Positions 42,838 to 51,256 of a stretch of 64,000 bases of DNA are shown piece after piece (position 1 is the stretch's first letter; each line of letters begins with the position of its first letter). The DNA is from Desulforamulus reducens MI-1 (GTDB lineage Bacteria > Bacillota > Desulfotomaculia > Desulfotomaculales > Desulfotomaculaceae), in the NCBI RefSeq assembly GCF_000016165.1, contig NC_009253.1, positions 840,332 to 904,331 of the forward strand, in the 5' to 3' direction. A model generated the notes under the pieces. The model was given only the letters and a program-made list of their open reading frames with translations, was not told the DNA's origin and did no database searches. Made by a program: the position numbers and the translations under genes.

Positions 42838-44283
42838 TTGTTGAAAGCGATAAAAGGTAAGTTTCAAAAAGTAAATTATGAGGTGCAGCAACACCAGACA
42901 GAACAACTCGATCCAAAGGTTAAAACGGAGCAAATTATATCCAAATTACACTCCATTAAGGATGGCTACATCGTAGAGCAGATAGGTGAAAAATCCTTTG
43001 AGCAAACAAAAGATATTGTGTTAAACCTGCTTTCAGAAACAACCATACTCACACAAAATGATATCGAACATATTAACGAACTGGAAAAGAAGTCAATGGT
43101 CGCCTGTGCCCATTCTGCCCTTCAACTGAAGAAAATTATCTTTGGTTTAATGCAAAGATTTGGCATAACCGTAAGAGATATGACTATTCAAGAGGTAGTT
43201 GATCAGATATTTAACGAAAAATGGGGCCTTGGTTCTGTACAGGAACTATATTCTGATCCGGAAGTTGACGAGGTTGAGATCATTGGTCCAGACAATGTTT
43301 TCAGTATAAGAAAGGGTAAATATTGTAAAGAAGCTATCAAACTAAAGCCTGAAGAACTTGATGCTATGGTCATAAAACTTCTGCGGGAATCTGCAGATCT
43401 TACCACAAGAAGGCCATTTATACGAACTGCCAGGAAAGATAAAACCAGGGTTTTTATTACCGGCGATCCATTGACCAAACAGATCACCATAACATTAAGA
43501 AAAAAGGATACCTTTCTTTATACCAAAGAAAGGCTTGAATCCAATGGCACCATGGATGCTAAAACATACGATCTAATGGCCCTGATTTTTAAATGGCTAC
43601 TTAATGTACTCATTTCTGGGCCGGTGAACTCTGGTAAAACCACACAGCTTGTTCACTTCTTTCAATACCGGGAACCAGAACTCAGAACCGTTGTTTTGGA
43701 ACCAAAACTAGAAATGATGCTTTTTGAGACATACCCAGGACGCAATATTATTCAATTGGAAGAACAGCCCCAGCTAGGTATTAACCTAAAAACCATGTTC
43801 AATGATGTAACACTTCAAATATCTCCTGTAAGTGTAATTATCGGTGAGATATTGGGTGGCAATGAAATCAGGGAAGCCGTTAAGGGCGGTGTTAGAGGTC
43901 AAAAGGGCAACTTATCCACTTTCCACTCAAAGAAGATTATCGATGCCCTGTACAATATGGCCTTGATCTACATTGAAGAGACTGACTCTAAATCAATCAC
44001 CATGGACGTAGCCATGCGCCGGGTGGTACAGGCCTATGATGTTATCATCCAGTTAGATACCATGCCACGAACTGGTCAGAAGAAGATTGTTCATATTGCC
44101 GCCCCATACCTGGAGGATGGAGAAATAAAATTACACGATATCGTGACATGGCATCCAGAAAGCGAAGATGATTACTTTATCGGCAGTTGGCAGCACCATT
44201 CCCTACCTAAATGGATTGTTGAAGAAATGTTTCGGAATGGACTGTCTAAAGCAAAACTCCGGGAGGCTGGTTATTCATGGTAG
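42838..44283 (+). CDS. cpaF: CpaF-type pilus secretion ATPase (second set)
   Basis: A 481-residue secretion ATPase: Walker A GPVNSGKTT (~261), Asp-box region VVLEPKLEMMLFET, Walker B SVIIGEILGGNEI and His box LSTFHSKK. It differs clearly from the first CpaF (EPKLE instead of EEVRE; GEILG instead of AEVRD), so the two sets diverged long ago. TTG 42838 with AAAGAGGTGA upstream. Confidence 0.9.
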   Translation: MLKAIKGKFQKVNYEVQQHQTEQLDPKVKTEQIISKLHSIKDGYIVEQIGEKSFEQTKDIVLNLLSETTILTQNDIEHINELEKKSMVACAHSALQLKKIIFGLMQRFGITVRDMTIQEVVDQIFNEKWGLGSVQELYSDPEVDEVEIIGPDNVFSIRKGKYCKEAIKLKPEELDAMVIKLLRESADLTTRRPFIRTARKDKTRVFITGDPLTKQITITLRKKDTFLYTKERLESNGTMDAKTYDLMALIFKWLLNVLISGPVNSGKTTQLVHFFQYREPELRTVVLEPKLEMMLFETYPGRNIIQLEEQPQLGINLKTMFNDVTLQISPVSVIIGEILGGNEIREAVKGGVRGQKGNLSTFHSKKIIDALYNMALIYIEETDSKSITMDVAMRRVVQAYDVIIQLDTMPRTGQKKIVHIAAPYLEDGEIKLHDIVTWHPESEDDYFIGSWQHHSLPKWIVEEMFRNGLSKAKLREAGYSW

Positions 44284-45281
44284 AGAATTTAGCCAGTTAC
44301 TTGTATGGACTTCCTTCCTTGGATATGGCAATACCCTATGTACTATTGGGGGTAGGATCTCTTGGAGTTGGTCTTACTGCAATGGTTCTAGCGAACCTAA
44401 TACTAAAGCATGCTACGAAAAGCAGTAATGTACTTTTTAATAAGATTAAGCAATCGGCTCACCACATGCGTTCCAGACCTCCGCAGTCATTACAGGAAGC
44501 CTTGGGAATTAGTAAGCAAGGCAAGTGGAGAGAGTTTCGAGAGAAGGTAACGGATAAAACAAGTTGGTTATTGCCAAAGAAACTTTTTACAAATTCAGCG
44601 TATCTCTCTCTAACAACGATTCTTTCATTTTCTATTGCAAGATTTTGTCTAGTCACTTTAAAAAATACACCCGCCGCCTTGGTATCGGTTATCGCCATTA
44701 TTCTTTTAATGTCCCAAGTTTTTAGTGCAGTTATATATCAAAAAAGATCAAAATACACCGAGCAAATACCATCCGCAATCAGGGTTATAAGCACTGTGCT
44801 GGAGGATACCAACGATTTTACCAGGGCACTGGAAAACGTAGTGGAACGATCGCCAGAACCAACCCGATCACTATTCAGGCGGGTGCTAGAGAGATTAAAT
44901 CATGGAGAGCAAAGAAAAAAAGTCTTTGGCTTAATTCCCAAAGCTATGGGCACAGGTCATAGCATTATGTTGGCCAATGTCCTGGAGGAAGGATATCGAC
45001 ATGGAGTAGCCGCACTACCCATGTTCAACACCCTGGCCAGCCAGTTCGATACGATGCATAAATTGGAGTTAAATAATAAGGTTTTACTGATTCCCTCTAG
45101 GTTTTCATCCGTACTGCTGCATATCGGCGTGGTGGCTCTGGTGTTATTATCCACCCGTTTAGTTCCGGATGCTATGAAATATATAACTGATAACATTGGC
45201 AAATCTTTAGTTGTCCTCTGCTTTGTGTCGATGATTATTAATATTGTCACGGATAAACTTTGGAGTACAGTGGAGGGTTAG
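44277..45281 (+). CDS. tadB: TadB-like membrane platform protein (second set)
   Basis: A 334-residue protein with an N-terminal helix (LLGVGSLGVGLTAMVLANLI), a helix pair (~100-155), a cytoplasmic helical domain (VISTVLEDTNDFTRALENVV) and C-terminal helices (VLLHIGVVALVLLSTRLV and SLVVLCFVSMIINIV). It overlaps cpaF by 7 bases. Confidence 0.75.
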   Translation: MVENLASYLYGLPSLDMAIPYVLLGVGSLGVGLTAMVLANLILKHATKSSNVLFNKIKQSAHHMRSRPPQSLQEALGISKQGKWREFREKVTDKTSWLLPKKLFTNSAYLSLTTILSFSIARFCLVTLKNTPAALVSVIAIILLMSQVFSAVIYQKRSKYTEQIPSAIRVISTVLEDTNDFTRALENVVERSPEPTRSLFRRVLERLNHGEQRKKVFGLIPKAMGTGHSIMLANVLEEGYRHGVAALPMFNTLASQFDTMHKLELNNKVLLIPSRFSSVLLHIGVVALVLLSTRLVPDAMKYITDNIGKSLVVLCFVSMIINIVTDKLWSTVEG

Positions 45282-45283
45282 AC

Positions 45284-46108
45284 ATGGTGGAGTTAGGAAA
45301 GGTGCTATTTGTAACCGGTTCTTTAGGTATTGGGATTGCAGCAGCTGCAGTCTCTTCCGAGGTGGCAAATGTAGTAGAACGTATCTATGAAAATATCAAT
45401 GGACAAGTACAATTAAGAAAACTTAGAAGGGTTGAACAGCAGCGTACGGACCCAATTAAATACTTGAAGGGTTTGAAAGAACAGGCTTTAAAGCAACGGG
45501 AGACAATACAGGTTTTCACAATAGCTATGACTTTAGGTTTATTTGGCCTTTGGATTGCCCCCATGTTTAAGTCACTTGGCTTTGCAGGGGGGACAAGCCT
45601 GGGCTTTTTATTATATTCCTGGTATATAAGGCAACACGAAAAGGGGGTGAGATTAAAGAAACTTACGGAGGCTGTATTGATTTATGACGCAATGAATGTA
45701 TATATTCCAACCGGCAGAAACCTTACACAAACATTGGAAAGCATTTTACCTTCCCTGAAAGTATTACGACAGCCAATTGAAAAATTTTTAAACAGATACC
45801 CATCAGACCCAAAACAAGCCAAGTTATTGTTGGAACAAGACTTAAACTTTGATGAAGCAGGCTTATTGGTTAACGTGATGCTGCAGGTTGCATCCACCGG
45901 ACGATTAGAAGTTACTAGTTCAGAGGCAGTAAGGCTAGAAGACATTCGTAAATCCATGCACCAAACCAGCCAAGCTATGCGGCCAACGTATATCCAGTTA
46001 GTTAATTTGCTTCCTCTCCTCTGTGGTGCTTCGCTGGTAATCTACATTGTGGGAAAACATGCCTTAGACACAATTAAAGCACTAAATTCGACAAATATGA
46101 TGAATTAA
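45284..46108 (+). CDS. tadC: TadC-like membrane platform protein (second set)
   Basis: A 274-residue protein with an N-terminal helix, a helix pair near residues 75-110 (IAMTLGLFGLWIAPMFKSLG), a cytoplasmic domain (DAMNVYIPTGRNLTQTLESI) and a C-terminal helix (LVNLLPLLCGASLVIYIVG). ATG 45284 follows TGGAGGG, two bases after the TadB stop; the longer frame is rejected. Confidence 0.72.
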   Translation: MVELGKVLFVTGSLGIGIAAAAVSSEVANVVERIYENINGQVQLRKLRRVEQQRTDPIKYLKGLKEQALKQRETIQVFTIAMTLGLFGLWIAPMFKSLGFAGGTSLGFLLYSWYIRQHEKGVRLKKLTEAVLIYDAMNVYIPTGRNLTQTLESILPSLKVLRQPIEKFLNRYPSDPKQAKLLLEQDLNFDEAGLLVNVMLQVASTGRLEVTSSEAVRLEDIRKSMHQTSQAMRPTYIQLVNLLPLLCGASLVIYIVGKHALDTIKALNSTNMMN

Positions 46109-46127
46109 TTTTAAGGAGGTATTTTTA

Positions 46128-46406
46128 ATGTTAAATGTAATTAAGGAATTTTGGAACGATGATAAAGGTGATGGTAATACTCTATCCCAAGTTGGTTGGG
46201 CAATTGCTGTATTAGGAGCCGTTGGACTTGTAACAAGCATCGGGTTAGTCGGATTGAAGAACAAAGGTTTTAATTTTGCCAAAGATTTTACTAGCTACAA
46301 AGTTGTCACTCCTGATTCAATCGACATCAACGCTGCTTCTCCCACTACAACGGCTGAAATAATCGACGGAACTACTGCACCAATCACTGTCACGATCAAG
46401 AACTAA
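46128..46406 (+). CDS. Candidate Flp-type pilin A (second set)
   Basis: A 92-residue protein: head MLNVIKEFWNDDKGDGNTLS, one helix (GWAIAVLGAVGLVTSIGLV), then a Thr/Ser-rich tail. The head and helix align with the next ORF (MLKELKQFWQNDAGEGN), which marks them as tandem paralogues. Position after TadC and before the prepilin peptidase suits a major pilin. AAGGAGGT upstream is perfect, as expected for an abundant product. Confidence 0.65.
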   Translation: MLNVIKEFWNDDKGDGNTLSQVGWAIAVLGAVGLVTSIGLVGLKNKGFNFAKDFTSYKVVTPDSIDINAASPTTTAEIIDGTTAPITVTIKN

Positions 46407-46418
46407 GATTGGTTAACT

Positions 46419-46598
46419 ATGTTAAAAGAATTAAAGCAATTTTGGCAGAATGATGCAGGAGAAGGGAATATACTATCAGCTTTAGGGTTGAGTATCTTTG
46501 CACTGGCAGCCGTATCAGTTGTAGGGGCTATTTTATGGACATCTGTTAAAAATTTAGCGATCTTTAAAGCCAAGGAAATTAAAAACATTGCACCATAA
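46419..46598 (+). CDS. Candidate Flp-type pilin B, paralogue of 46128
   Basis: A 59-residue protein, MLKELKQFWQNDAGEGNILS, then a helix (LGLSIFALAAVSVVGAIL) and a short basic tail. It lacks the long tail of pilin A. It lies 12 bases downstream of it and is followed by a terminator. Confidence 0.6.
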   Translation: MLKELKQFWQNDAGEGNILSALGLSIFALAAVSVVGAILWTSVKNLAIFKAKEIKNIAP

Positions 46599-46630
46599 AG
46601 AGGGGGTATCGCACTCCCTCTTTCTTTTTT
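46594..46630 (+). terminator. Rho-independent terminator after the pilins
   Basis: AAAGAGGG...CCCTCTTT stem with a T-rich tail. A terminator here would give higher expression of upstream genes than of the peptidase genes downstream. Confidence 0.7.
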
Positions 46631-46643
46631 TAGGGGGGATTCG

Positions 46644-47168
46644 ATGGTTTTTTTAGGATTTGATATGCTCGTTGGAGTCTTAGTAGTAGGGGGCTGTTTA
46701 AAGGATATATGGCACAGGGTTATACCAAAATGGTGTACAGTAGGTATTTTCTTATTAGCTGTCACTGTAAATATTTTAAAATTTGGTTGGTTGTCAGGAA
46801 TCATAAATACCTTAACCGGAGCCCTTTTCTTAACCTCAATGTATCTCATGTTAGGAGTTATGTTTAAGCAAAGACTGGGCGGAGGTGACTGGAAACTCAT
46901 CATTGCTCTGGGTGCCTATGTGGGATGGAATGATATGTCCGGGCTTTTACCCATACAACTGTTTTTTGCAGGCATCATGGAGTTATTGCATTTTGCTGTA
47001 AGGAGTAAAGCAATACTCCCGTGGAGTTTTGTTATGGCGTTCAAGGACCGGCTTATTGCCGAACTGTATGGCTATGCAGATCCGGTAGTCTATGCCTATG
47101 GTCCCTTTATTGGTCTGCCCTTTATCTTTTTCTTGCTATTAAAAAACTATCTTCTGTTTTTGATCTAG
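46644..47168 (+). CDS. Prepilin peptidase, A24-like (second set)
   Basis: A 174-residue polytopic protein. First Asp in CLKDIWHRVIPKW (~22), second in RLGGGDWKLIIALG (GGGD motif, ~77), both in place. The C-terminal half has two further helices. ATG 46644 follows AGGGGGGA. Confidence 0.82.
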   Translation: MVFLGFDMLVGVLVVGGCLKDIWHRVIPKWCTVGIFLLAVTVNILKFGWLSGIINTLTGALFLTSMYLMLGVMFKQRLGGGDWKLIIALGAYVGWNDMSGLLPIQLFFAGIMELLHFAVRSKAILPWSFVMAFKDRLIAELYGYADPVVYAYGPFIGLPFIFFLLLKNYLLFLI

Positions 47169-47179
47169 GGGGGATATTC

Positions 47180-47365
47180 ATGTTTAGAAAGCATTTGAAT
47201 AATAATGCAGGGTTTGGCCTGGGGGAAATACTGGTTTGTTTGGCCTTGGTTAGTTTTGTTGTGGCTGTGGGAGTACCCGTTGTGGCTGCCATCACAGGAG
47301 AAATGGATGGGTCTATGTCAAGGGTGATGGGGAGTTTTAAAAACATGCTAAATTCCGGGTATTAG
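47180..47365 (+). CDS. Type IV prepilin-like protein
   Basis: A 61-residue protein: MFRKHLNNNAG then FGLGE and a hydrophobic helix (ILVCLALVSFVVAVGVPVV). G|F-x-x-x-E is the class-A prepilin cleavage signature, with Glu at +5. Very short for a full pilin. It follows the peptidase directly and is probably its substrate. ATG 47180 behind AGGGGGGA. Confidence 0.68.
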   Translation: MFRKHLNNNAGFGLGEILVCLALVSFVVAVGVPVVAAITGEMDGSMSRVMGSFKNMLNSGY

Positions 47366-47382
47366 GATTAAAGGGAGGAAAG

Positions 47383-47790
47383 ATGCAAACGATACTGGGT
47401 TTTTTAATTGGCATCACCTTTACAATTGTTATACTTTTTCAACCCATCGAAACCTATAGCTTGCAAGTGAGGCATCAGTCGGCAGAAAAAATAGTCAACA
47501 AATATCTAACTCGGATAAAACTAGATGGTTATTTAACCACTGTAGATGAAAATAAGATGATAAACGAGTTTGCTAATATTGGCTGCCCTATTGAAAATAA
47601 GGATACCGATATTATAGTAAATGCTAGGGAATCAAGAGGGGATACCCGTATTCTTCGCAATACCGATCCTACTGCCGGAGAAGTATTTCTCACTGTAAAA
47701 TGCAAGCTAGATCCCAAACCGGCAGTTCCTAACGCACCAGAAACCCTTATGGTGGGAGGTACAGACTATAGTGAAAGACCTGATCCCTAA
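47383..47790 (+). CDS. TadE-like minor pilin candidate
   Basis: A 135-residue protein with an N-terminal hydrophobic helix (ILGFLIGITFTIVILFQPI) and an extracellular domain (QVRHQSAEKIVNKYLTRIKL). Matches TadE-type size and layout but not a clear signature. ATG 47383 follows AGGGAGGAAAG. Overlaps the next gene by 20 bases. Confidence 0.5.
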   Translation: MQTILGFLIGITFTIVILFQPIETYSLQVRHQSAEKIVNKYLTRIKLDGYLTTVDENKMINEFANIGCPIENKDTDIIVNARESRGDTRILRNTDPTAGEVFLTVKCKLDPKPAVPNAPETLMVGGTDYSERPDP

Positions 47791-48412
47791 TGTTCTAAGA
47801 AAAAAAGATGGCTTCGCACAAATTTTACTGTTACTTGTGTTCTTACCTTTATCAATTTTCAGTTTCGTATATTCAACCACCATCACCCAGGCGGTAACAG
47901 TCCATGATTTGGATGTACAAAAGGGTCTTGAACGGGCGGCTAAATCAGCCGTCATGCAAGTCACTAAAGAATCACAGGCCGATGGCAGGCCAAGAATCAA
48001 TACTACGAATGCCCAGGCGGTTTTTCAGCAACAGTTAGCCAAAAATCTTGGGTTGGATGAAACTACGTTAAACCCACTTTCAGGTAGCCAAGTGACGAGA
48101 CCTGATTATGTCTTGTTTGTCTACAATGTTGATGCCGATTATGCTTCAGGTGGCGCTTATTTGGCAACAAAATATGTTTTCTCTGGGGGCAGTTTAACAT
48201 CGCAAAGTTTATCTCCTACGGGTTATCCAACTACTTTTTCGGTATCAGACACTGACATTGTTATGGGGGATTCTGGAGCAATAAAGGTTACTCTGGATCG
48301 GCCCGGGGCAGTCGCTTTTGTTAAAACCAATATGACTAGAGTGACCGGTACTGGTCCAGAGACAATTACAAAGTGGGTATCAGCAAAGATAATCAGTCGA
48401 AATGGGATTTAA
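47771..48412 (+). CDS. TadG-like minor pilin candidate
   Basis: A 213-residue protein with a basic head (NVLRKKDGF), one hydrophobic helix (AQILLLLVFLPLSIFSFVY) and an extracellular beta-rich domain. GTG 47771 overlaps the previous gene. A terminator at 48391 ends the second Tad operon. Confidence 0.5.
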   Translation: MKDLIPNVLRKKDGFAQILLLLVFLPLSIFSFVYSTTITQAVTVHDLDVQKGLERAAKSAVMQVTKESQADGRPRINTTNAQAVFQQQLAKNLGLDETTLNPLSGSQVTRPDYVLFVYNVDADYASGGAYLATKYVFSGGSLTSQSLSPTGYPTTFSVSDTDIVMGDSGAIKVTLDRPGAVAFVKTNMTRVTGTGPETITKWVSAKIISRNGI

Positions 48413-48438
48413 CCTGATCGGCTGATTTTTTGTTTTTA
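48391..48438 (+). terminator. Rho-independent terminator
   Basis: AATCAGTCG (48391-48399) pairs with CGGCTGATT (48419-48427), 19-base loop, then TTTTTGTTTTT. Confidence 0.65.
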
Positions 48439-48469
48439 TATAAGGCTATTTTGAAAGGTGGGTTTGTAT

Positions 48470-49825
48470 GTGGCAGGTTTGATTTATCTAGTGTTGGGAG
48501 TAACGTCGGTGCTTTTATGGAGAACTGATTCAAATATTTGTAATGTGTGTATGAACTATGGGATTGGGTTTCTGAACAGGCCCTGGTACCTCTGGGGTGC
48601 CCTGTATTATTCCTTTATAACTCTAATCGCCTTTCGGTGGAGAAAAAATTGGTTGGTCATAACCTCAATGGTCTGCGGGTTAGTCTTTCACTCTTTCTTG
48701 ATTTATTACGGGTATAAAATGACCCATTCATTTTGCCAAGTTTGTTTAATCATGCTATTGGCCGAATTCTTGGCTACAGCCCTTTATTACTGGGGTAAAT
48801 TACACATTAATCAATATACATGGGTGTCTGTACCTAGTATCGCTACTCTTGTCATGGCGATATTACTTTTTGCCCTAAACCCAATTGTACTGGCAAAAGA
48901 AAAAACTCCAACCGTGGCCGCAGCCCCTAAAAAAGAGAATTCAATTAAGCAGATGGAAACCATTCCGATGCCTAAACAGGATGAAAGAATGGTTGAGCAA
49001 GGCGGACGTAAGCCAGTGGTGAAAGGTATAGGTCCGAAGTTAAATGTTTATACACCCCAAGGGTCCGAGACTGAATTAGATTTATCCGAAAAACCTGCTC
49101 TGCTGTTTGCCTGGTGGTGTCCTCATTGTGATTATGTCTTGCAGGAAATAGCACAATATAGTCTTTCAGACAGGCCCTACCTTGTAGTAACTAATTTAAA
49201 GGGTGATGACCTAAAGGCTATTGATGAAAAACTAAAAGCTAATGGATTAGCTGGCGTGCCTTACTTTCTTTATTACGAGCAACCACCAGTTGAAAGTGTC
49301 CCGGCAAGTATTTGGTGGTCAGAGGGTAAACTAAACACTTCTCCCGGCTATAGCATAAAGCCTGACTCAAAGAAATTGTTGAGTAAAGCAAGAATACCTA
49401 TCACGAAAGATAATGGTGGGAAGAATGCAATTCTGGCCGGGAAAGCAATAGACGGTGCAGTTATTCCCCCGGGGGGAATCTTTTCGTTTAATCAAATTGT
49501 TGGTGAGCGTTCCCCCGAAAGGGGATACAGGGTTTCTGGTGTGATTGAGAGTGACGGGAACGGTGGTTATAAGTACAGCCAGGGCACTGGTGGCGGGGTA
49601 TGTCGGACCTCCACAGTGGTTCATTGGGCGGCTAAGAAAGCGAGTTTGGAAGTGGCCGAATACCATAAACATAGTCTTCCGGTGGCATATGGCAAAGTAG
49701 ATGAAGATGCCGCAGTTGCTTGGCCATATGCCGATTACAAGTTCAGAAATAACACAGGAGATAAGTTAAGCGTTAAGGTTCAGCATACGGACAGTTGGCT
49801 GGAGGTTGAGATATGGAAAGGATAA
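48470..49825 (+). CDS. VKOR-like/thioredoxin/VanW three-domain fusion
   Basis: About 451 residues. (1) Residues ~1-140: four to five transmembrane helices with CNVC (~24) and SFCQVC (~88), the layout of a bacterial VKOR-type disulfide-forming enzyme. (2) Residues ~180-305: a thioredoxin-like domain with active site WWCPHC. (3) Residues ~305-450: a VanW-like domain (KAIDGAVIPPGGIFSFNQIV, GGGVCRTSTVVHWAA, KHSLPV). VKOR-Trx fusions are known; the addition of VanW is unusual. Likely makes disulfides in exported proteins. The start is GTG 48470 or TTG 48464, after AAAGGTGG. Confidence 0.78.
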   Translation: MAGLIYLVLGVTSVLLWRTDSNICNVCMNYGIGFLNRPWYLWGALYYSFITLIAFRWRKNWLVITSMVCGLVFHSFLIYYGYKMTHSFCQVCLIMLLAEFLATALYYWGKLHINQYTWVSVPSIATLVMAILLFALNPIVLAKEKTPTVAAAPKKENSIKQMETIPMPKQDERMVEQGGRKPVVKGIGPKLNVYTPQGSETELDLSEKPALLFAWWCPHCDYVLQEIAQYSLSDRPYLVVTNLKGDDLKAIDEKLKANGLAGVPYFLYYEQPPVESVPASIWWSEGKLNTSPGYSIKPDSKKLLSKARIPITKDNGGKNAILAGKAIDGAVIPPGGIFSFNQIVGERSPERGYRVSGVIESDGNGGYKYSQGTGGGVCRTSTVVHWAAKKASLEVAEYHKHSLPVAYGKVDEDAAVAWPYADYKFRNNTGDKLSVKVQHTDSWLEVEIWKG

Positions 49826-49829
49826 TGAT

Positions 49830-50207
49830 ATGTGGGGTGGTCTTGAATTGTTAGATTTAGAAATGACTAATAATGTTCCAGCGATCATGGTTTCACTTCA
49901 CTTTGCAAGCATAGTTTATTTTGTTTTTAACAAGAATATTGAGACGGTTAAAGAAAATATCAGATATTCTTTAATGGCAGCTGTACCGTCTAGCATATTT
50001 GTACTAAGTTCTTTGGCATGGAAGTATCTCTATTTGATGTCTGATAAAATCAACAATCTAAAGCAATATTCAATAGTTATATTATTGTTGGTCCTTGCTG
50101 TTTTAGTAATGTACATAGCAATAGCGTTAATAGGGATCATTCTTTGCTATCTAATGAACAAAGTTAAGATTGATCTTAAAGGATTTATAGGGAGGTTTAA
50201 GAATTGA
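49830..50207 (+). CDS. Small membrane protein
   Basis: A 125-residue protein with three hydrophobic segments (VSLHFASIVYFVF, AAVPSSIFVLSSLAW, VILLLVLAVLVMYIAIALIG). ATG 49830 is chosen over 49806, which lies inside the previous gene. Function unknown. Confidence 0.5.
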   Translation: MWGGLELLDLEMTNNVPAIMVSLHFASIVYFVFNKNIETVKENIRYSLMAAVPSSIFVLSSLAWKYLYLMSDKINNLKQYSIVILLLVLAVLVMYIAIALIGIILCYLMNKVKIDLKGFIGRFKN

Positions 50208-50686
50208 AAGTATTCGTAGATGGAGGCTTAGGTATGAATGTAGCGTTTATTTTAAGACGCATTTGTTCTCTTATACTCATTGGGATAGGCTATTATTTAT
50301 TTTGGCCGGATATAGTCTTGGTATGGAATCAGAAAGGTTTAAAAATACTTAATGACTGGTTCTCAATGGGCTTGCTCATGTTTTTTTACATAATCCCTCT
50401 CCTGTTTATTGTGCAACTGATAAAGCTACTAATGGGTGGATATCTGTTTAGAGAAAATGAATTTAAAAACGGATCCCTTAAACAAACGCTACTTCTCTTA
50501 TTACCTATACAGAACAGAAAAACCTTGTTACTCTATGCTGTTGAATCTGTTATTATTGCGCCAGCTGCTTTTGGAATAGTTCGATTTGTCTATTCTGATA
50601 GGTTTCATTTTCATCCAATAACATTTCTAATATCCTTAATAGTCGGTTTTCTGATAGCTTATTCTTGTAAAGATAAGGTTTACTAA
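50204..50686 (+). CDS. Membrane protein of unknown function
   Basis: A 160-residue protein with four hydrophobic segments (ICSLILIGIGYYLFW, MGLLMFFYIIPLLFIV, VESVIIAPAAFGIV, ITFLISLIVGFLIAY). TTG 50204 overlaps the preceding stop (TTGA) with GGGAGGTTT upstream, so coupled. Confidence 0.5.
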   Translation: MKVFVDGGLGMNVAFILRRICSLILIGIGYYLFWPDIVLVWNQKGLKILNDWFSMGLLMFFYIIPLLFIVQLIKLLMGGYLFRENEFKNGSLKQTLLLLLPIQNRKTLLLYAVESVIIAPAAFGIVRFVYSDRFHFHPITFLISLIVGFLIAYSCKDKVY

Positions 50687-50736
50687 AAGAATTTGAATCA
50701 AGAGAAATAGTACACATAAACTTATGGAGGTTGTTT

Positions 50737-51012
50737 ATGAGGTTAATAAGTACTTTGATTTTTTGTTCTTTATTATTAGGGTTGTGTTCTCAAGTATATG
50801 GAAATGAAGTATCGAATAAGGCATGTACAGACAATGCTATGGAAATGGCACGTAAACATGCCGTAAATCCTGTCTTAATCGTTATCAATGGTAAGATACC
50901 AAACCCAAGCGATTTTGCAGAATTTGCACCATTAAAATTACCCTGTATGTCTCCTTCTGAAGCTGCTTGCTTGGCTTTGGAACCAGTAGGAGGAATAAAA
51001 AATGAAAAATAA
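50737..51012 (+). CDS. Small exported protein
   Basis: A 91-residue protein with a signal peptide (LISTLIFCSLLLGLCSQVYG) and a short mature domain with three Cys (ACTDN, LPCMS, AACLA), so it might be a substrate of the neighbouring VKOR-Trx enzyme. ATG 50737 after GGAGGTTG. Overlaps the next gene by 11 bases. Confidence 0.5.
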   Translation: MRLISTLIFCSLLLGLCSQVYGNEVSNKACTDNAMEMARKHAVNPVLIVINGKIPNPSDFAEFAPLKLPCMSPSEAACLALEPVGGIKNEK

Positions 51013-51253
51013 AACCTTTATATTTATTACACTGTTTCTTATTTTGTTATCTATAACGGTAATGATGACGGGCTATTTAATAAAAAAGGATTCTATAAAT
51101 AACAGTCCGTCGAATATTTACACAGAAAATCAGGTATCGAAAGCCCAAAGAATTGTAGAATACACCCGTCAAGACGGGCAAAAAGTAAATTTGCTTGTGG
51201 ATTTTCAGAAAACTGATGGTGGTTGGAAAATGACCTCAATGCAGGTGAAATAA
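51002..51253 (+). CDS. Small membrane-anchored protein
   Basis: An 83-residue protein with an N-terminal helix (FIFITLFLILLSITVMMTGY) and a short extracellular domain. GTAGGAGGAA ribosome site. Unknown family. Confidence 0.45.
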   Translation: MKNKTFIFITLFLILLSITVMMTGYLIKKDSINNSPSNIYTENQVSKAQRIVEYTRQDGQKVNLLVDFQKTDGGWKMTSMQVK

Positions 51254-51256
51254 GCA

